Assembly: GCA_032622095.1 (NCBI GenBank)
Contig: CP136068.1
Coordinates: forward strand, 134,423,989 to 134,487,988
Direction: 5' to 3'
Length of the DNA: 64,000 nt
DNA from: Siphonodentalium dalli
Taxonomy: Eukaryota > Mollusca > Scaphopoda > Gadilida > Siphonodentaliidae
The notes under the pieces were generated by a model that made no database searches, had not been told where the DNA came from, and worked only from the letters and a program-made list of their open reading frames with translations. The translations under genes and the position numbers were made by a program. Position 1 is the stretch's first letter, and every line of letters starts with the position of its first letter. Below, one piece after another: positions 61,471-64,000 of this stretch.

Positions 61471-62724
61471 TACTCTAGTACAGTAGGAACTTTATTTTTA
61501 TTTTGGAAATTGATGATCCTACGTGGATTCAAATTGAAGAAGACAGAAAAAACCCGACTTATCTAGACTATTATACTCATTATTATTAAGTATAACGTTC
61601 TCTGTTATATACGGTGTTGCATTCTGTGCCCGCATTGTGTATTTTTTTTGGTGGTTTGTCTTTGGTGCGTGTTGTCACGTTCCCATTGCCCGAGCACAGA
61701 TTTACAATATATACCAGGATTCAACAACAAATGTGCATTAGTATCGGTGTGTCAAACGTTCATATATAATAGATTACGTATATAGGACCTTAAGTGTTGT
61801 ATACATCCGCCTCAATTAAAAATATTTCACTACATAATATGAGGTCCAGAACTGTAAAAGTTTACTGTTGTATAATTTTGGGACCCCAATTACTGAACAT
61901 TCAACATTCCACCGTTCACAAAGAAATTTAACTGCATGGGGCAAAGGAAAACATCTGAACATGCAGGTCTGAAGTCACGAATACCCGAACAACGTTGTTC
62001 TGGCCCAATTTCATTTGCTTTCCACCCCGTGGCTTGGAATTTCATAACTGTACCTATTGTGGGGAGGAATCATGAAAAAAAATTGAAATATGAGCACGAT
62101 TACTGTAAAATCCTAGCATCTATACAATAGTCTAACTCCATGAAAACTCAGGCCTCGATTTGTTTTTGTTTTAAACATTTTTTAAATCCGAACCTGACTG
62201 AAATCCGCAGTCTTAGAACATATATGTATAGGTCTAACTACAGACAAATTCAGGCCGCCATTTTGTTTTAGTTTGATTTATTACGTGCGCGCCACGTGTA
62301 TATATTGTTGTCCAAATTATAGATAGCTATGGTTCGGTGGGCGCTTTATTTATAGATAATGGGTTTTTCCGGTTTAAAAGTCGAACTGAGCGACCAGGAG
62401 GCTGAGTCCGGTCAAATGTGTAGTTGGGGAATTTCAATTTCGTTTATTGTCCTTTACATTATGATGTCAATAATGAAGTTTATTTTTTGTTTGTGACAAG
62501 CTAAGTCAATTACAAATAAAAGAAATGAAAAAGATAATTTGTAAGTCTTATACTTCAACTTTTATAGATATGTTTCGTTCTGCAGGCCACTGATGGTTGT
62601 GGTCGGACACGGCCGAGTCGGCCGCCGGTTCGTTAATTAGGTGCTGGCTGTTATTGTTATTTTAACGGAATTCTGAGTTGGTCATTCGCGAAATCAATAT
62701 ATTTTATATTTTATAATTACAATT
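61471..62724. other. noncoding stretch
   Basis: No gene or repeat recognised. The open frame at 61936-62130 has no recognisable content. Confidence 0.4.
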
Positions 62725-64000
62725 AGTCTGGTCGATAAAAGGTTTGACCTAGACAAAATTTGGACTAAGTTGGTTTGTATACCATTTTGAAGAGGAATAT
62801 ATACTCTATAACATATCCAAAATCCGCTTTGAGCATTTTTTGTAATTCAAGATGGCGTCCAAGATGGCTGCCAATTTCCTATAAGTCAGCTTGATGCAAT
62901 TATAGTGAGAACTTCTTGTCACATGTATACACATGTATACATTTTTGTAAAGCTAAGACATAACGCCACCTTTAAGTGCCAAAATTGGAACTGCCTGTCA
63001 AAGATGGCCGCCAAAATGGCGACCGGAAGTGGAATATTTACGTTTTGTTTAATATTATCTTTAAGAGAAGTTTCTGTGGTTTGGAACTGGTTGAGAATTT
63101 TGACTTTATGTTGTATTCAGCATGTTAACTGACCATTGGAGCAATGAAATATGCTGTTCATTGGGTCCACACCCCTTCCGATCACTCAAAAATTCGATTT
63201 TACAAAACGCGGTATAACATTTCACAAAAGATATCCATTGGGATTCTAGTCATATTTCATCAAGAAGTGGGAAGAACTGTGCAATTTAAGTGATGCATTC
63301 TATATCTTATTGATATTTGAACTCAATGGTACCAAACTTGTCAGTTTGGCTTAAAATGGCTACCAAAATAGCCGCCAAAATATGGAAAATGGTAATTATT
63401 ATCCCAGCGTGCCATGCAACTACTTACAAGTTGTGGTGATGCACCCACTTGACTGACTATTCTGTCTTATATACATTGACCACTAACATTTCCAATGCAC
63501 CTTGTATATTTGTTACTATTATAACCACTGAAATTACCCGAATTATTCGAAATTTTCTGTCACAAACCTGATATAAAAATCGGGAAGAAATCGCTGTTCA
63601 TATTTGAGCCATTTTTAAAAATTAAAATGGAACTATGTTTGGTATCAAAGATGCTTATTGTTACATGTGTCACACTGAGGTGTTTTAGACAAAATTATTC
63701 AAGATGGCTTCCAAAATGGCAACACAATTTGGTAGACATTATTATATAAATATACATATGTGTATATATGTGGTGTATATGTATACAGAATCAATGCTAC
63801 TTAATCAACTAAATGTTCTATTTTGGTTGTCCCGGTACCCTACGAAGCATGACAAATTAATTTTGAGGAATGCAATATGGATTTTGCCAAAAGCACTTCC
63901 TTGTTTTTGAACGGAAATGGGCAAAACGTTGAAACGGAACTGAGAGGGATCATATCATGTGGCTATTCTGGCCCATTATCATCAACATTAATCAACTTAA
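62725..64000 (+). repeat. third copy of the 1.3-kb arm, cut by window end
   Basis: Begins TAGTCTGGTCGATAAAAGG and follows the 47205 arm through AAAATGGCGACC and GAACTGAGAGGGATCATATC up to the last base. Whether the minisatellite and a mirrored arm follow cannot be seen. Confidence 0.85.

Overview
This is a gene-poor, AT-rich stretch of an animal nuclear genome. One intron-containing gene with consensus splice sites, dense interspersed repeats, several classes of LINE relics, a Penelope-type fragment, TTAA-inserting hairpin elements and pearl-like tandem-repeat elements with a tetranucleotide tail together suggest a marine invertebrate. A lophotrochozoan such as a mollusc is the best guess, but this is inference and not proven by any marker gene. 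I found no tRNA, rRNA, operon or CRISPR array.

The only intact-looking host gene is at 29995-33367 (+): two exons whose splice phases match and which together encode a membrane-anchored PC-esterase (SGNH/GDSL-like) protein of about 446 residues. Every other coding signal is a transposon or selfish-element relic with frameshifts, stops, truncations or rearrangements.

Layout. 1-5342 is a giant inverted repeat (arms about 2.56 kb, 200-base spacer) made of a pearl/Helentron-like repeat, continuing as degenerate tandem units to 6345. 6346-16168 is a rearranged mosaic: an L1/Tx1-type LINE was split by a CACTG-ended DNA transposon, and its endonuclease half (15046-16168, minus) and reverse-transcriptase half (6576-9249, plus) now face away from each other, as expected after an inversion of the segment between them. 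A decayed hAT transposase and an unrecognised metazoan repeat-associated gene lie between them. 16848-19540 is a decayed second LINE. 20455-23400 and 40985-45310 are inverted copies of a repeat built from palindromic GCGATAAATCGC-type units. 25391-26900 is another copy of the pearl-like repeat. 27168-29035 and 34255-36439 are two copies of one TIR element that bracket the host gene. 36445-40980 is mostly noncoding with several small inverted-repeat elements. 46020-46440 is a LINE endonuclease relic. 47205-52196 is an element with 1.3-kb terminal inverted repeats around a minisatellite; a third copy starts at 62725 and runs off the window. 52435-57073 holds a LINE tail, a DDE transposase pseudogene, a long-hairpin element and a YqaJ nuclease pseudogene split by an insertion. 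57342-58990 holds two TTAA elements, each carrying two 69-base near-perfect palindromes. 60154-61470 holds a Penelope-like fragment and a LINE tail.

The genes do not form a pathway. The window is best read as layered transposon history around one host gene. The most informative parts are places where one repeat copy serves as an empty-site control for another, and the two apparent inversions at 6.5-15 kb and 13.6-14.3 kb.
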